Positions 16,260-24,555 of a stretch of DNA of 64,000 nt are shown here, piece after piece. Origin of the DNA: JBHOQS01 sp042408875. GTDB taxonomy: Bacteria > Chloroflexota > UBA11872 > JBHOQS01. Positions within the stretch are counted from its first letter, which is position 1, and each line of letters starts with the position of its first letter. The translations under genes were made by a program, and so were the position numbers. The notes below the pieces were generated by a model. That model had not been told where the DNA came from. It did no database searches and saw nothing but the letters and a program-made list of their open reading frames with translations. The stretch lies in contig JBHOQS010000023.1 of assembly GCA_042408875.1 (NCBI GenBank), positions 310,001 through 374,000 of the forward strand, written 5' to 3'.

Positions 16260-17807
16260 TTACTCGGGCACCTGCACCAGGAAGCGCTCTACCACCACTT
16301 CGTTCAGGGCACCACCGGCGAAGACGCCGGTGGCGCCTTCTGACGGCGCAGCGTCGGTGAGGGTTGCCACAGTCACTCCGTTCACGGTGAACACGAGCTG
16401 CGATCCCCGCGCCTGTACAGTGAGCTCGTTCGGCAGGTTGCCGGTGCGCACGGCGCTGGAGGGAGTCCAGGGCATGAGCTCAACCCACTGGGTATCCTCG
16501 CGCCGCCAGACCCCTGTTTCTCCACGATCGCTCACCTGGAACAGCAAGAAGCGGCCGTCCTGCTGCCGGCCATCACGGCGCTCAGCCGTCTGGTCACGCA
16601 CGATCACCCCGTAGCCTCCCCAGTTGGGGCCGCCGGCTTTGCGCGCAACGACGGTGACGATGACATCGCGTAGTCGTTCACCAATCGGCGCGCTCACGGC
16701 CACGAACCGTTCTGCCTGCCCGACCGCCAGCCGGTAGACGCCATCAGCGTACCAGGCTGGCCCCTCAGGATCATGCGGCCAGCCGCTGGCCGGGTCTGTG
16801 AAGCGTTCATCGACCAGGATGCGCAGCCGCGGGCGCGGCGATGGCGTGGCGGCCACTGTAGGGCGCAGCTCCGGCGCCCGTGCGGTTGGCACGGTCGCGG
16901 GCACTGCCGGCTGCATCTGGGCCAGACGCTGCGCGCGGGGAGCAAGCTGCCAGTTGAGGATCACGAGCAAGAGGATGGCGAAGGCCAGGATAAGCGCCCT
17001 CTGCCAGTAACGAAATGGGCCGGCACGAGGCACTGCAGGGTGTGGGGCCGGGGGGCGAGCCGCCGCGGCCTCGGCAGGCGCGGGAACGGGCATCGTAGTT
17101 GGACCCGCAGGTGTCGTGCCAGCCTCGGCCTGCACCGCTGCAGCGGCCGCCTGGCGCAGCTGCGGTGGTGGCTGGGTAGACGGCACGGCCACCCTTTCAC
17201 TTTCACTTGTGCCCGGCGCCGCTGTCGCCGGTGGTGGCGCCGGCTCTTGCGCTGGCCGGCCGGGAAGCCGGATCTGTACCAGCCCCAGCGTGATCAGGCG
17301 TGACAGGGCGCGCAGCGTGCTGGCCAGCCCCTTACCGGCGGCAAGCTCCGACACCGTCCGCCAACCGTCGATGGCGAGCAGCAACGCCAGCGTGCCGCGC
17401 TCGAGCGTCACCTGCTCGCCACTGGACGGTGGCTCTGTCGGAGGGACCACAACCGGGATCGCTGCGAGCGACGGGATAAGGTGGGCAAGCTGCGCGGCGT
17501 GCGCGGCCAGGCCGGTGAGGTAGGCATCCAGCTCCTCGCCCGTCATGGCGATAGTCTGCTCGGCAGGCGGCGCCGACTCCTGAAAGGAGAAGCGTCCTCC
17601 GGCGCTGAGCAGCATCAGGCCTTCGAGCGCGGCCAGCCCGCGCTCCGGCCCGAGAGAGGCCGTCACCGCCTGGCCGCCCGCGAAGCCGATCTCGCCGGCC
17701 CAGCCGCCCTGCCAGATGCGCAGCGTGCCGCTCTTGCGCAACCCGGCAAGGAAGCGGATCAGCGCCGGCAAGCCGATGCCGTCGAGGGACCCGGAAAGCT
17801 CAGTCAT
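16260..17807 (-). CDS. DUF4388-transmembrane-LamG/DUF1080-like protein
   Basis: A 515-residue multidomain protein. Residues 1-100 match the DUF4388 (PATAN) domain seen in bacterial signalling proteins (SGSLDGIGLPALIRFLAGL...SGTLRIW). Residues 135-180 look like a winged-helix-type segment (ALLLAIDGWRTVSELAAGKG). A Pro/Ala-rich linker (185-265) leads to one membrane helix at 271-287 and a second Pro-rich linker. The C-terminal 185 residues form a beta-rich module (LVDERFTDPASGWPH, VTVVARKAG.NWGGYG, FTVNGVTVATLTD) like LamG or 3-keto-disaccharide-hydrolase-type carbohydrate-binding domains. The topology would put DUF4388 inside and the beta domain outside. Function is unknown. No clear ribosome-binding site precedes the ATG. 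Confidence 0.72.
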   Translation of the reverse strand: MTELSGSLDGIGLPALIRFLAGLRKSGTLRIWQGGWAGEIGFAGGQAVTASLGPERGLAALEGLMLLSAGGRFSFQESAPPAEQTIAMTGEELDAYLTGLAAHAAQLAHLIPSLAAIPVVVPPTEPPSSGEQVTLERGTLALLLAIDGWRTVSELAAGKGLASTLRALSRLITLGLVQIRLPGRPAQEPAPPPATAAPGTSESERVAVPSTQPPPQLRQAAAAAVQAEAGTTPAGPTTMPVPAPAEAAAARPPAPHPAVPRAGPFRYWQRALILAFAILLLVILNWQLAPRAQRLAQMQPAVPATVPTARAPELRPTVAATPSPRPRLRILVDERFTDPASGWPHDPEGPAWYADGVYRLAVGQAERFVAVSAPIGERLRDVIVTVVARKAGGPNWGGYGVIVRDQTAERRDGRQQDGRFLLFQVSDRGETGVWRREDTQWVELMPWTPSSAVRTGNLPNELTVQARGSQLVFTVNGVTVATLTDAAPSEGATGVFAGGALNEVVVERFLVQVPE

Positions 17808-18004
17808 CGTCTGGTAGAACGGCTCGACCGCGGCAGCGGCATCGCGCGGCCTCGATGCGCTCCTCTGCCGTGCGGCCCGCGCTGGCCGAGCGCCTCCGGC
17901 GGAGGGGCTCCACCTTCACGCCAAGTATAGTGCTGCCTTGTGGCGGTGCGCAATAAGGGCACTACCGAGGCGGCAGGGGTGCGGCGTGCGACGCTGCACG
18001 GCCG

Positions 18005-18823
18005 TCACTGAAATGCCAGGCCGCGCTCACGCAGACTGACGTAGCGGTTATGGCCAATTACCAGGTGGTCCAGCACGTCGATGTCGAGCAGCGTGCCGGC
18101 CTGGATGATCTCGCGTGTCACAGCGATATCTTCGGGTGAGGGAGTAGGATCGCCGCTGGGATGATTGTGCGCCACAATGAGGGCGGCGCAGTTCTGCCGG
18201 ATTGCCTCACGAAAGAGTTCTCCGACGCGCACGACGCTGTTGTTCAGGCTGCCTTTATAGATCGTCGGTGAGCTGACAACGTGGTTCTTCGTATTCAAGA
18301 GCAGGACGCGCAGATGCTCCTGCTCAAGGAAGGCCATATCCATCATCAACAGGTTCGCCGCGTCGGCAGGTGTACGGATCTGGTAGCGCTGCTCTGGGCT
18401 GGCGGCAAGCACGCGGCGGCCAAGTTCCAGCGCTGCCTTAAGCTGGGCGACCTTCGCTTCGCCCATGCCCTTCACGCGGCAGAGCGTGACGAAGTCGGCC
18501 TGCATCAACCCGGCCAGCCCGCCGAACTCGGCCAGCAGAGCGCGGGCCACATCGATCACGTTAGCGCCCTCCACGCCCACGCGCAGGATAATCGCGAGGA
18601 GCTCGGCGGTCGAAAGTGCCTGGGGGCCATAGTCGCGCAGCCGCTCGCGCGGCCGCTCTCCCTCGGGCAGCGCCCGGATCGTGACGTGGTACGCTCTAGC
18701 GGGGTCATCGCCAGACTGAGCGGTCTGGTCGTTCACCGGGTCCGGGCGGGGCTCGGTGCGTTCTCCGAGCCGGGCTGGAGGGCGCGACGGTCCCCGCTGC
18801 CGACGGGGCAGGGCGTACTGCAT
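18005..18823 (-). CDS. radC: RadC family JAB-domain protein
   Basis: A 272-residue RadC-type protein. After a non-conserved basic N-terminus, residues from about 65 contain the helix-hairpin-helix part (LSTAELLAIILRVG...RVKGMGEAKVAQLKAALELG). The C-terminal JAB1/MPN metalloprotease-like domain carries the zinc motif HNHPSGDPTPSPEDI. RadC was named after a DNA-repair phenotype that was later reassigned; the biochemical role of the family is unsettled. It is about 45 residues longer than typical, at the N-terminus, so the true start may lie downstream. A perfect 8-bp inverted repeat (CCCTGGTG/CACCAGGG, 18861-18896) lies in its leader. Confidence 0.9.
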   Translation of the reverse strand: MQYALPRRQRGPSRPPARLGERTEPRPDPVNDQTAQSGDDPARAYHVTIRALPEGERPRERLRDYGPQALSTAELLAIILRVGVEGANVIDVARALLAEFGGLAGLMQADFVTLCRVKGMGEAKVAQLKAALELGRRVLAASPEQRYQIRTPADAANLLMMDMAFLEQEHLRVLLLNTKNHVVSSPTIYKGSLNNSVVRVGELFREAIRQNCAALIVAHNHPSGDPTPSPEDIAVTREIIQAGTLLDIDVLDHLVIGHNRYVSLRERGLAFQ

Positions 18824-19167
18824 GGGTCGGTGTCCTGCGGCTGGATTGGGTAGGCGCGGCCCCTGGTGGCTGCGTTCTGGTTACTCCGCACCAGGGTCTG
18901 CTTGCCCGCTCTCCAAGCATCCCATACTCCACACGCGGGCGAAATAGCCGGCAATACACAGCTCTGGCCCGCTTTCCCCTGAGGGTCAGTGTGGTGTCAC
19001 CCGCGACCTGATGTCGTATTGACCGGGCATTACGGCTGTACTAGAATGTCTGCAGTGGGCAGGCTGTCCGGCTAATGGATACGGGCCGCAGAGCAGCTGG
19101 CCAGGGGTGCAGCCGGCCATGGTGAGCCGGCCGTTGCATGTACGGGCCTGGAGCCCAGGAGGGCCGG
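18824..19167. other. Gene-free spacer between radC and a small helical-protein gene
   Basis: It contains the inverted repeat CCCTGGTG (18861-18868) / CACCAGGG (18889-18896) upstream of radC, and the strong plus-strand promoter at 19019-19047. Nothing else is recognised. Confidence 0.55.
19019..19047 (+). promoter_or_regulatory. Strong sigma-70-type promoter
   Basis: TTGACC (19019-19024) and TAGAAT (19042-19047) with an optimal 17-bp spacer, directed at the gene at 19168. It uses the same TAGAAT hexamer as the tRNA promoter at 1969. Confidence 0.72.
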
Positions 19168-19455
19168 ATGATGCAGCAGCCATCAGCGTCCCCGCAGTCC
19201 GAGGTGATCGGGCAGGTCGTCGGCGAGCGGCCGCGTGTGCGAGCCATGAGCGATACCTCCCACGACCTGATCCACTGCCTAAGCACGAAGCTCGATCTGG
19301 TGTGGCGGTACGAGAAGTACATCGAGGATGCCGAGCGGGAGAACCGCCCGGAGTGCGCTCAGCTCTTCCGACGGCTTGAAGAGGAAGAGCGCCGGCATGT
19401 GGAGCAGTTGCGCGCCGAGGTCGAGCGCGAGGCGCGCCAGCAGCAGTTCCACTGA
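19168..19455 (+). CDS. Small charged helical protein of unknown function
   Basis: A 95-residue protein. ATG 19168 (an ATGATG pair) follows AGGAGG at 7 bases. After a polar N-terminus of about 35 residues comes a long predicted helix pair rich in Glu and Arg (LIHCLSTKLDLVWRYEKYIE, then CAQLFRRLEEEERRHVEQL). The spacing of Glu and His in EEEERRHVEQL recalls ferritin-like or coiled-coil helices, but one short helix pair is not enough to call that family. A consensus-like promoter at 19019 supports real expression. Confidence 0.7.
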   Translation: MMQQPSASPQSEVIGQVVGERPRVRAMSDTSHDLIHCLSTKLDLVWRYEKYIEDAERENRPECAQLFRRLEEEERRHVEQLRAEVEREARQQQFH

Positions 19456-19872
19456 GCCAGGCGATCCCGGCGCGTCCCTGGAGCTTTACGTGCTGGGGAC
19501 ACAGCCCTGGTGATGGCCGTGCGCTGGCCTCGGCCGGCCTGCTCCGCAGCCGCAGCGGCAGGAGCCAGACGCACGGTCCCGCAGGCATAACCTGTTTCCC
19601 GCGCCGCAGAGAACTACCGGCGCGCCCCTGACCGGCCTGATTGCGCCGGTCGAGGGCACGCACAAGGAGCCTGTGACGCAGCCCCACCAGCCCCGCATAC
19701 GCGAGCCACGCCGGCAGCCTGCCCCGCGCTCATTGTGCACGGATACCGGTCACAGGCGGCCGGCACTGCACAGGAAGACCCCGCCATGCCGCACGCCAGC
19801 GGCTCTGGCTAGGCGCGCCGAGTCGGGCCTGGCAGGCCGCGTGCCCCGACGCAGCTTCACAGGGAGTAGCGT
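19456..19872. other. Gene-free spacer, nothing recognised
   Basis: 417 bases between two small genes that converge on it. There are no supported reading frames, no T-run terminator and no RNA family that I recognise. Confidence 0.5.
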
Positions 19873-19983
19873 TTACTCAGCCGTTGGCTCACGGTGAACC
19901 CAATAGACAAAGAGGATCACCGCGATCAGCATCAGCAGGACTGCCAGGAGCTCGACCCCCTCAGGCTGTGATCCGAAGACCAT
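19873..19983 (-). CDS. 36-residue single-helix membrane microprotein
   Basis: The frame from ATG (19981-19983) to TAA (19873-19875) encodes MVFGSQPEGVELL followed by a hydrophobic run AVLLMLIAVILFVYWV and a short charged tail HREPTAE. This gives one membrane helix with a polar, probably outside, N-terminus and a cytoplasmic tail, or the reverse. GGGGTGA lies about 7 bases upstream. A promoter TTGATC-17-TATCTG with an overlapping perfect inverted repeat (20011-20029) precedes it. No homologue is recognised. A second microprotein of similar build is at 28731-28820. Confidence 0.62.
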   Translation of the reverse strand: MVFGSQPEGVELLAVLLMLIAVILFVYWVHREPTAE

Positions 19984-20010
19984 CGCCGTATCACCCCGTC
20001 ACAGAGTGCC

Positions 20011-20046
20011 GGATCGTCAGATACGATCCTGGCCAGCCATGATCAA
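20011..20046 (-). promoter_or_regulatory. Promoter with operator-like inverted repeat over the -10
   Basis: On the minus strand TTGATC (20041-20046) and TATCTG (20018-20023) are 17 bp apart. A perfect 7-5-7 inverted repeat, GGATCGT (20011-20017) with ACGATCC (20023-20029), covers the -10. This arrangement is typical of a repressor operator and would control the microprotein at 19983. Confidence 0.6.
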
Positions 20047-20083
20047 ACGTGAGTTCCGATGACGGCCAGACAGGCAGCCGGCC

Positions 20084-21103
20084 TTAGTGCTGGGCAGCAG
20101 CCAGCCGGCGGCCGTACTGCTCCTGATAGTAACGCAGGTACTCACCCGACTTCAGTTTCCGCCACCACCACTGGTTGTCTACATACCAGCGCACGGTCTG
20201 CTCCAGCGCCTGCGGGAAGTCGTACTGCCGGCGCCAGCCCAGCGCCTGGATCTTGCGACAATCAAGGCTGTAGCGCTGGTCGTGGCCGGGCCGGTCCTCG
20301 ACGAACCGGATGAGCTCATGTGGCTTTCCCAGCAGGTCCAGGATGGCCGTGGCGAGCTGGACGGTATTCACCTCATTGCCACCACCGACATTGTAGGCTT
20401 CCCCCGGTATCCCGTGGTGGAGCACCAGGTCGATCGCAGCGCAGTGATCCTTAACGTAAATATAATCGCGTACGGCTGTGCCGCGCCCGTAAATCGGCAG
20501 GGGCTGGTCATCGATGGCGTTAGTGATGAAGAGCGGCACCACCTTTTCAGGATACTGATAAGGGCCGATATTGTTTGATCCGCGAGTGATGAGGACGGGC
20601 ACGCCGTAGCTCTCGTAGAAGGCGCGCGCTTGGAGCTCCCCGCCTGCCTTGCTGGCGGCGTAGGGGTTTCGCGGGGCCAGCCGGTCATCCTCGCGGGAGG
20701 AGCCTTGCGGCACGCTGCCGTAGACCTCGTCGGTGGAGACTTGCAGGAAGCGCTCGACACCGAGCTTCCGCACCGCCTGCAACAGGACATATACTCCATA
20801 GATATCGGTGCGGATGAAGTCGCCGGGGTCCATCAGTGAGCGGTCTACGTGGCTCTCGGCGGCGAAGTTCACAATCGCCCAGCAGCCCTGCGCCAGCCGC
20901 TCGACCGTCGCCGGATCGCAGATGTCCCCCTGGTGGAATTCCAGGCGAGGATCACCGGCCAGGTCCCGCAGGTTCTCTAGATTGCCGGCGTACGTCAGCT
21001 TATCCAGGACGACCACACGATAGTCCGGGTGCTGCTCGAGCACGTAATGCACGTAGTTGCTGCCAATGAACCCCGCACCACCCGTTACCAGGATCGTGCG
21101 CAT
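20084..21103 (-). CDS. rfbB: dTDP-glucose 4,6-dehydratase
   Basis: A 339-residue extended SDR enzyme that converts dTDP-D-glucose to dTDP-4-keto-6-deoxy-D-glucose, the second step of dTDP-L-rhamnose synthesis. Motifs: VTGGAGFIGSNYV at the N-terminus, the RmlB-specific TDEVYGS with catalytic Asp/Glu, and the Tyr/Lys pair in YAASK. Length is normal. It is the last gene of the minus-strand polysaccharide operon, 140 bases after the CpsB-like phosphatase gene. The other rhamnose genes rmlA and rmlD are not in the window; an RmlC-like gene is at 31057. Confidence 0.95.
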   Translation of the reverse strand: MRTILVTGGAGFIGSNYVHYVLEQHPDYRVVVLDKLTYAGNLENLRDLAGDPRLEFHQGDICDPATVERLAQGCWAIVNFAAESHVDRSLMDPGDFIRTDIYGVYVLLQAVRKLGVERFLQVSTDEVYGSVPQGSSREDDRLAPRNPYAASKAGGELQARAFYESYGVPVLITRGSNNIGPYQYPEKVVPLFITNAIDDQPLPIYGRGTAVRDYIYVKDHCAAIDLVLHHGIPGEAYNVGGGNEVNTVQLATAILDLLGKPHELIRFVEDRPGHDQRYSLDCRKIQALGWRRQYDFPQALEQTVRWYVDNQWWWRKLKSGEYLRYYQEQYGRRLAAAQH

Positions 21104-21121
21104 CTGATCTCCTTGCGCATC

Positions 21122-21186
21122 TGTATGCCTTGTATGCTTGTGTACTTTACCTTCCGACCTAATAGTCCTACCGACCTAATAGTCCT
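21122..21186. repeat. Tandem duplications upstream of rfbB
   Basis: TGTATGCCT (21122-21130) / TGTATGCTT (21131-21139), then CCGACCTAATAGTCCTA (21154-21170) repeated at 21171-21186 with only the last base differing. They lie in the spacer immediately upstream of the rfbB start. Confidence 0.88.
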
Positions 21187-21243
21187 CTAGGAGCATGCTA
21201 CGAGCCCCGGCCGTCCGAAGGCAACCTGCCGGAAGACATGCGC

Positions 21244-22011
21244 CTACCAGAAGCGCCAGCGACGGCGCGGGCGCGCGGCCGCAAGGTCCGGCGGCGACGG
21301 CTCGATCGGCTCATCTCGAAGGATCCGGCGCGGCACGCCTTCGACCAGCTCCTGCGCAACCTCAAAGCCGGCGATTTCAGCCGCACGGTCGCGGGCGGCA
21401 GCCAGCATCGGCGGGCGGCTCGTCACCCAGTGAGCGTCCGAGGACAGTACATGCGCCAGGCCAGCACGCAACATCAGCTCCGCTGCCGACTGCGCTCGTG
21501 TCCCGAAGTGGCCCAGCAGACTTCCACCGGTGAGCTGGACCAGGCAGCCCCGCTCCACCAGCGCTGCCAGCGCTTCCGGGTGCTCCTGAAAGTGTGCGAT
21601 CCGCTCGCAGTGCGCGAGGAGTGGCACAACGCCGCGTACTTGCAGTTCGAAGATGACCTGCTCGACGAACGGCGGATAGTAGTGAAACGGCAGCTCCAGA
21701 AGGAGATAGCGCGAGCCGTTGAGCGTGGCAACGTCGTCGAGTTCCCGCGCCAGCGCCGGGGTAATATGCACCTCCGCGCCTGGCACTAGCTCGACCGCCA
21801 GCCCTCGCTCAGCAGCGGCAGCGGCCAGCTCCTGTACGCGCTGCCTGATCTCAGCGGCGGAGAGCCGGGCGATGGATTCGTGATAGTGCGGCGTCGCGGC
21901 CACACAGACGATGCCGTCGGCCTGGGCGATCGCCAGCATGTCCAGTGCCTCGGCCAGGTCGGCTGCGCCGTCGTCCACACCGGGAAGCACGTGAGTGTGC
22001 AGGTCGATCAT
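21244..22011 (-). CDS. CpsB/YwqE-type PHP-domain protein-tyrosine phosphatase
   Basis: A 255-residue PHP-superfamily metal-dependent phosphatase. The metal-binding motifs are in order: DLHTHVLPGVDDGA at residues 3-16, ATPHYH near 40, LLAHCERI, and SSDAHW. Enzymes of this type dephosphorylate the tyrosine-rich tail of the cognate CpsD kinase and so tune capsule or exopolysaccharide chain assembly. It starts 6 bases after the stop of the kinase gene, strongly indicating the pair works together. The C-terminus ends in a basic RPRRRWRFW. Confidence 0.92.
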   Translation of the reverse strand: MIDLHTHVLPGVDDGAADLAEALDMLAIAQADGIVCVAATPHYHESIARLSAAEIRQRVQELAAAAAERGLAVELVPGAEVHITPALARELDDVATLNGSRYLLLELPFHYYPPFVEQVIFELQVRGVVPLLAHCERIAHFQEHPEALAALVERGCLVQLTGGSLLGHFGTRAQSAAELMLRAGLAHVLSSDAHWVTSRPPMLAAARDRAAEIAGFEVAQELVEGVPRRILRDEPIEPSPPDLAAARPRRRWRFW

Positions 22012-22017
22012 CGCTGC

Positions 22018-22713
22018 CTAGCGCCGGTCGGTATAGTACTCGCGGAAGATCGCCGTATCGAAGGGGACGTCGTTCAGCACCACGCCGAGCAGGCGGGCGT
22101 TCACTTTCAGCAGCGTGTCCCGCGCCTTGCGCGCCAGATCACGCTTAGACTTGCCCGCTCGCACCACCAGGATCGCCGCATCGAGCTTGGTGGCCAGCAC
22201 GGCGGCGTCAGTAACGGCCAGCACTGGCGGCGTGTCGAAGAGCACCATATCGGCGTGGCTCTTGAGCGCTTCGATGATGCGCTCCATCTTCCGGGAGCCT
22301 ACCAGCTCCGCCGGGTTCGGCGGCAGAGGACCGCTGGTAAGTACTCGTAAGCCTTGCTGCTGGGTGTCCTGAAGAACCTGCTGCGGATCGATCTCCTCCA
22401 GAAAGAGATTGGTCAGCCCCATTCGGTTGGACAGGCCAAACAGCTCGTGCTGAACGGGCCGGCGGAGGTCGCAATCAACGAGGATGACGCGCTGCTCTGC
22501 CTGAGCCATCGCCACGGCAAGATTGGCAATGGTCGTGGACTTCCCTTCGTCAGGCCCTGAGCTCGTGGCTAGCAGCGTGCGCAGGGGAACGTCGAGTGAC
22601 GAGAACTGAATGTTGGTGCGCAACGTGCGGTACGCCTCGGCCACCGGCGAGCGCGGCGCCAGCACGGTTACCAGCTTGTCATGGCCGTTCGGCCTGCCGT
22701 TTGTCTGACGCAT
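22018..22713 (-). CDS. CpsD/CapB-type polysaccharide biosynthesis tyrosine kinase
   Basis: A 231-residue BY-kinase. It has a Walker A motif (SSGPDEGKSTTIANLA, about residues 51-66), Walker A' (ILVDCDLRRP) and Walker B (LFDTPP). The N-terminal EAYRTLRTNIQFS is the typical activator-contact region. The C-terminus ends EYYTDRR, giving only two adjacent tyrosines for autophosphorylation, fewer than in classic clusters. It lies 19 bases after the Wzz-like gene and 6 before the phosphatase gene, the standard adaptor-kinase-phosphatase order of polysaccharide co-polymerase systems. Confidence 0.93.
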   Translation of the reverse strand: MRQTNGRPNGHDKLVTVLAPRSPVAEAYRTLRTNIQFSSLDVPLRTLLATSSGPDEGKSTTIANLAVAMAQAEQRVILVDCDLRRPVQHELFGLSNRMGLTNLFLEEIDPQQVLQDTQQQGLRVLTSGPLPPNPAELVGSRKMERIIEALKSHADMVLFDTPPVLAVTDAAVLATKLDAAILVVRAGKSKRDLARKARDTLLKVNARLLGVVLNDVPFDTAIFREYYTDRR

Positions 22714-22732
22714 CGCCTAGCTACGGATCCTC

Positions 22733-23440
22733 TCAACGTGGTAGGACGGCTGCCGGCGGTGCAGCCGGCGTGCGGCCTGGGCGCGTGCCCCCCGCGGTGA
22801 TTGTTGGCACGGAGCCAAGGACGGGCAGCCCGAGGTAGCGATCCACGTCCTCAGCGGTCTTGATCGTGTCGTCGAGATACTCCAGCAGGAACGCCAGGAG
22901 CCCGCCCATGACCAACCCCAGGATGGCACCGACAGCGGCGTTAATGCGCGTCCTGGGGAAGTGCGGGGCGCCGGGCGTCTCGGCGTACTCCAGCACGCTT
23001 ACCTGCACGTCCCGCCGCTCCCTCTCTGCCTTCTCCAGCCGGATGATCTCGACGAAGCGGTCAGCCAGCCGGTTCGCCACGAACTGCGCCCGTGCTGGGT
23101 CCGTGTCGTCTACTTCTACTTTAATGGTCAGGTCGTCCTTGTTCGCCTGCGCCCGGATGCGGCTGCGCAGCCGGTTGACCGGTAGGTCAAGCTCGGTGCT
23201 GAGCTCCTGCACGAGCGCCTTGGATTTCAGGCGCTGGGCGTAATTCTGCAATAGGCTCTGAATAGCCAGGCCGGTGCCGAAATCGATGATATCGGGTGTC
23301 ACTGAGATAACCGTGGTGGCCCGAAACACCGGCGTGAGCGTCTTGCTCCAGAGAATGCTGCTGGCAATGCTGGCCAGTAGCACCAGCAGGACGGCCAGAT
23401 AGCGACGGCGGGCGATCGCCAGATAGTCACGCAGCTCCAT
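22733..23440 (-). CDS. Wzz/CpsC-type chain-length determinant (adaptor) protein
   Basis: A 235-residue Wzz-domain membrane protein. The first membrane segment is at about residues 13-32 (YLAVLLVLLASIASSILW), followed by an extracytoplasmic helical region and a second membrane segment (AAVGAILGLVMGGLLAFLLEY) near residue 175. The cytoplasmic tail LDDTIKTAEDVDRYLGLPVLG is the conserved kinase-activating region. It is directly upstream of the kinase gene and is the probable CpsC-like activator. It is one of two Wzz-like genes in tandem; the other is at 23642-24451. Confidence 0.9.
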   Translation of the reverse strand: MELRDYLAIARRRYLAVLLVLLASIASSILWSKTLTPVFRATTVISVTPDIIDFGTGLAIQSLLQNYAQRLKSKALVQELSTELDLPVNRLRSRIRAQANKDDLTIKVEVDDTDPARAQFVANRLADRFVEIIRLEKAERERRDVQVSVLEYAETPGAPHFPRTRINAAVGAILGLVMGGLLAFLLEYLDDTIKTAEDVDRYLGLPVLGSVPTITAGGTRPGRTPAAPPAAVLPR

Positions 23441-23441
23441 G

Positions 23442-23501
23442 TTCGCTGGTGGTCTCTATTCGCTGATGGTCTCTGATGGTCTCTCTATAGACCTATAGAC
23501 C
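23442..23501. repeat. Nested tandem repeats between two Wzz genes
   Basis: TTCGCTGGTGGTCTCTA (23442-23458) is followed by TTCGCTGATGGTCTCTG (23459-23475). TGATGGTCTC then occurs in tandem (23464-23473, 23474-23483). TATAGACC is repeated perfectly at 23486-23493 and 23494-23501. All lie immediately upstream of the Wzz start codon at 23440. Confidence 0.88.
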
Positions 23502-23641
23502 CGACCGGTGCACCGGGTGCGCTATGCCCGTCCACCGGGCAATCTTCAGCACTCCTGTGGCCAGCCTGCCTCAACCTGCCCATTCTATCATAGCTCGAGG
23601 TGCCCCCGACAACGCGCTCCCGCGGGAACAGCGGCCAAACG

Positions 23642-24451
23642 CTACCGCGGAGCATCGCCCACAGGGCGCGGCGCGGCCCGTTCGCGCTGTGGCAGCGTCT
23701 CCACGGTCGGGCTGGCCGCTGCTGCCACCGCCGGGCCCCGCTCGAGCGGGATCTGCCCGAGCACTGGAAGCTGGAGTACCCGCGAGACATCAGCAGCGTC
23801 CCGCAGGGTGTCGTTCGTATACTCAAACAAGATCACCGCGCCCAGAGCCGCCACGAGCGCGGCGAGCAGCCGCAGGCTGAACTCCAGAGCGCGTTCCAGG
23901 AATGATGGCGGCTTGACCTCTATGGCCGGGTTCAGCGTGGTCACGCGCATAGCTGCTACCGACCCGGAGGCGAAATACTCGCCGGACTGCCGTTCGATGA
24001 CGCGCTGGACAGCCTGAGCCAGGCGCAGCGTCAAGTTCGGGTCCTGGCCACGGACAGTAAGCTGGAGTGTGCGGTGCTTCTTCCTGGCCGTGATAGCATT
24101 TGTAATAGTTCGCTCATCCAGGGCGCTGCCGGCGGTGCCCATCTCTGCACGAACGGCCTGCGCAAAGTGCCGGCTCTTCACGATCTGAGTGATATCGTCA
24201 ATCCGAAACTCGGTGAGCAGCGTGCGGTAGTACTCGATAGGGTACTGGCGCAGATCCGTTCCTTCCGGAATTTCCGGCACGATGAGAAAGTCTTCCTGGA
24301 CTTTGTAAGTCGGCGGGAGCAGCACCATCCAGGCAAGGCTCACCAGCAGCGCAGCAGTAAGCGCGCCGCCAAGCAGCCAGCGCCAGCGCCAGAGCACTCC
24401 CGCATAGACACGAAGTTCCACCGAACGGGTCCTCCTGGTTCTGCCCCTCAC
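23642..24451 (-). CDS. Second Wzz-type chain-length determinant protein
   Basis: A 269-residue Wzz-family protein with membrane segments near residues 14-36 (WRWLLGGALTAALLVSLAW) and near 190-210 (LRLLAALVAALGAVILFEY). Between them is a predominantly helical extracytoplasmic domain. The tail YTNDTLRDAADVSRVLQLPV matches the kinase-contact motif. A Pro/Arg-rich C-terminal extension of about 30 residues follows. Two Wzz paralogues with one kinase suggest either chain-length control of two polymers or hetero-oligomers. It lies between a glycosyltransferase gene and the other Wzz gene. Confidence 0.88.
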   Translation of the reverse strand: MRGRTRRTRSVELRVYAGVLWRWRWLLGGALTAALLVSLAWMVLLPPTYKVQEDFLIVPEIPEGTDLRQYPIEYYRTLLTEFRIDDITQIVKSRHFAQAVRAEMGTAGSALDERTITNAITARKKHRTLQLTVRGQDPNLTLRLAQAVQRVIERQSGEYFASGSVAAMRVTTLNPAIEVKPPSFLERALEFSLRLLAALVAALGAVILFEYTNDTLRDAADVSRVLQLPVLGQIPLERGPAVAAAASPTVETLPQRERAAPRPVGDAPR

Positions 24452-24517
24452 TCACAGCCGGGTTTCACGGCCGGGAGCGCTGCGCCACACGCGCATTGTA
24501 ACGCTTACCATATTCGC

Positions 24518-24555
24518 TGGTCACGTGCACCGGTCACATGCACTGGTCACACCGC
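24518..24555. repeat. 13-bp tandem repeat, three copies
   Basis: TGGTCACGTGCAC (24518-24530), CGGTCACATGCAC (24531-24543) and TGGTCACACCGC (24544-24555). The array covers the stop codon of the glycosyltransferase gene (24547) and the spacer before the Wzz gene. Confidence 0.85.
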
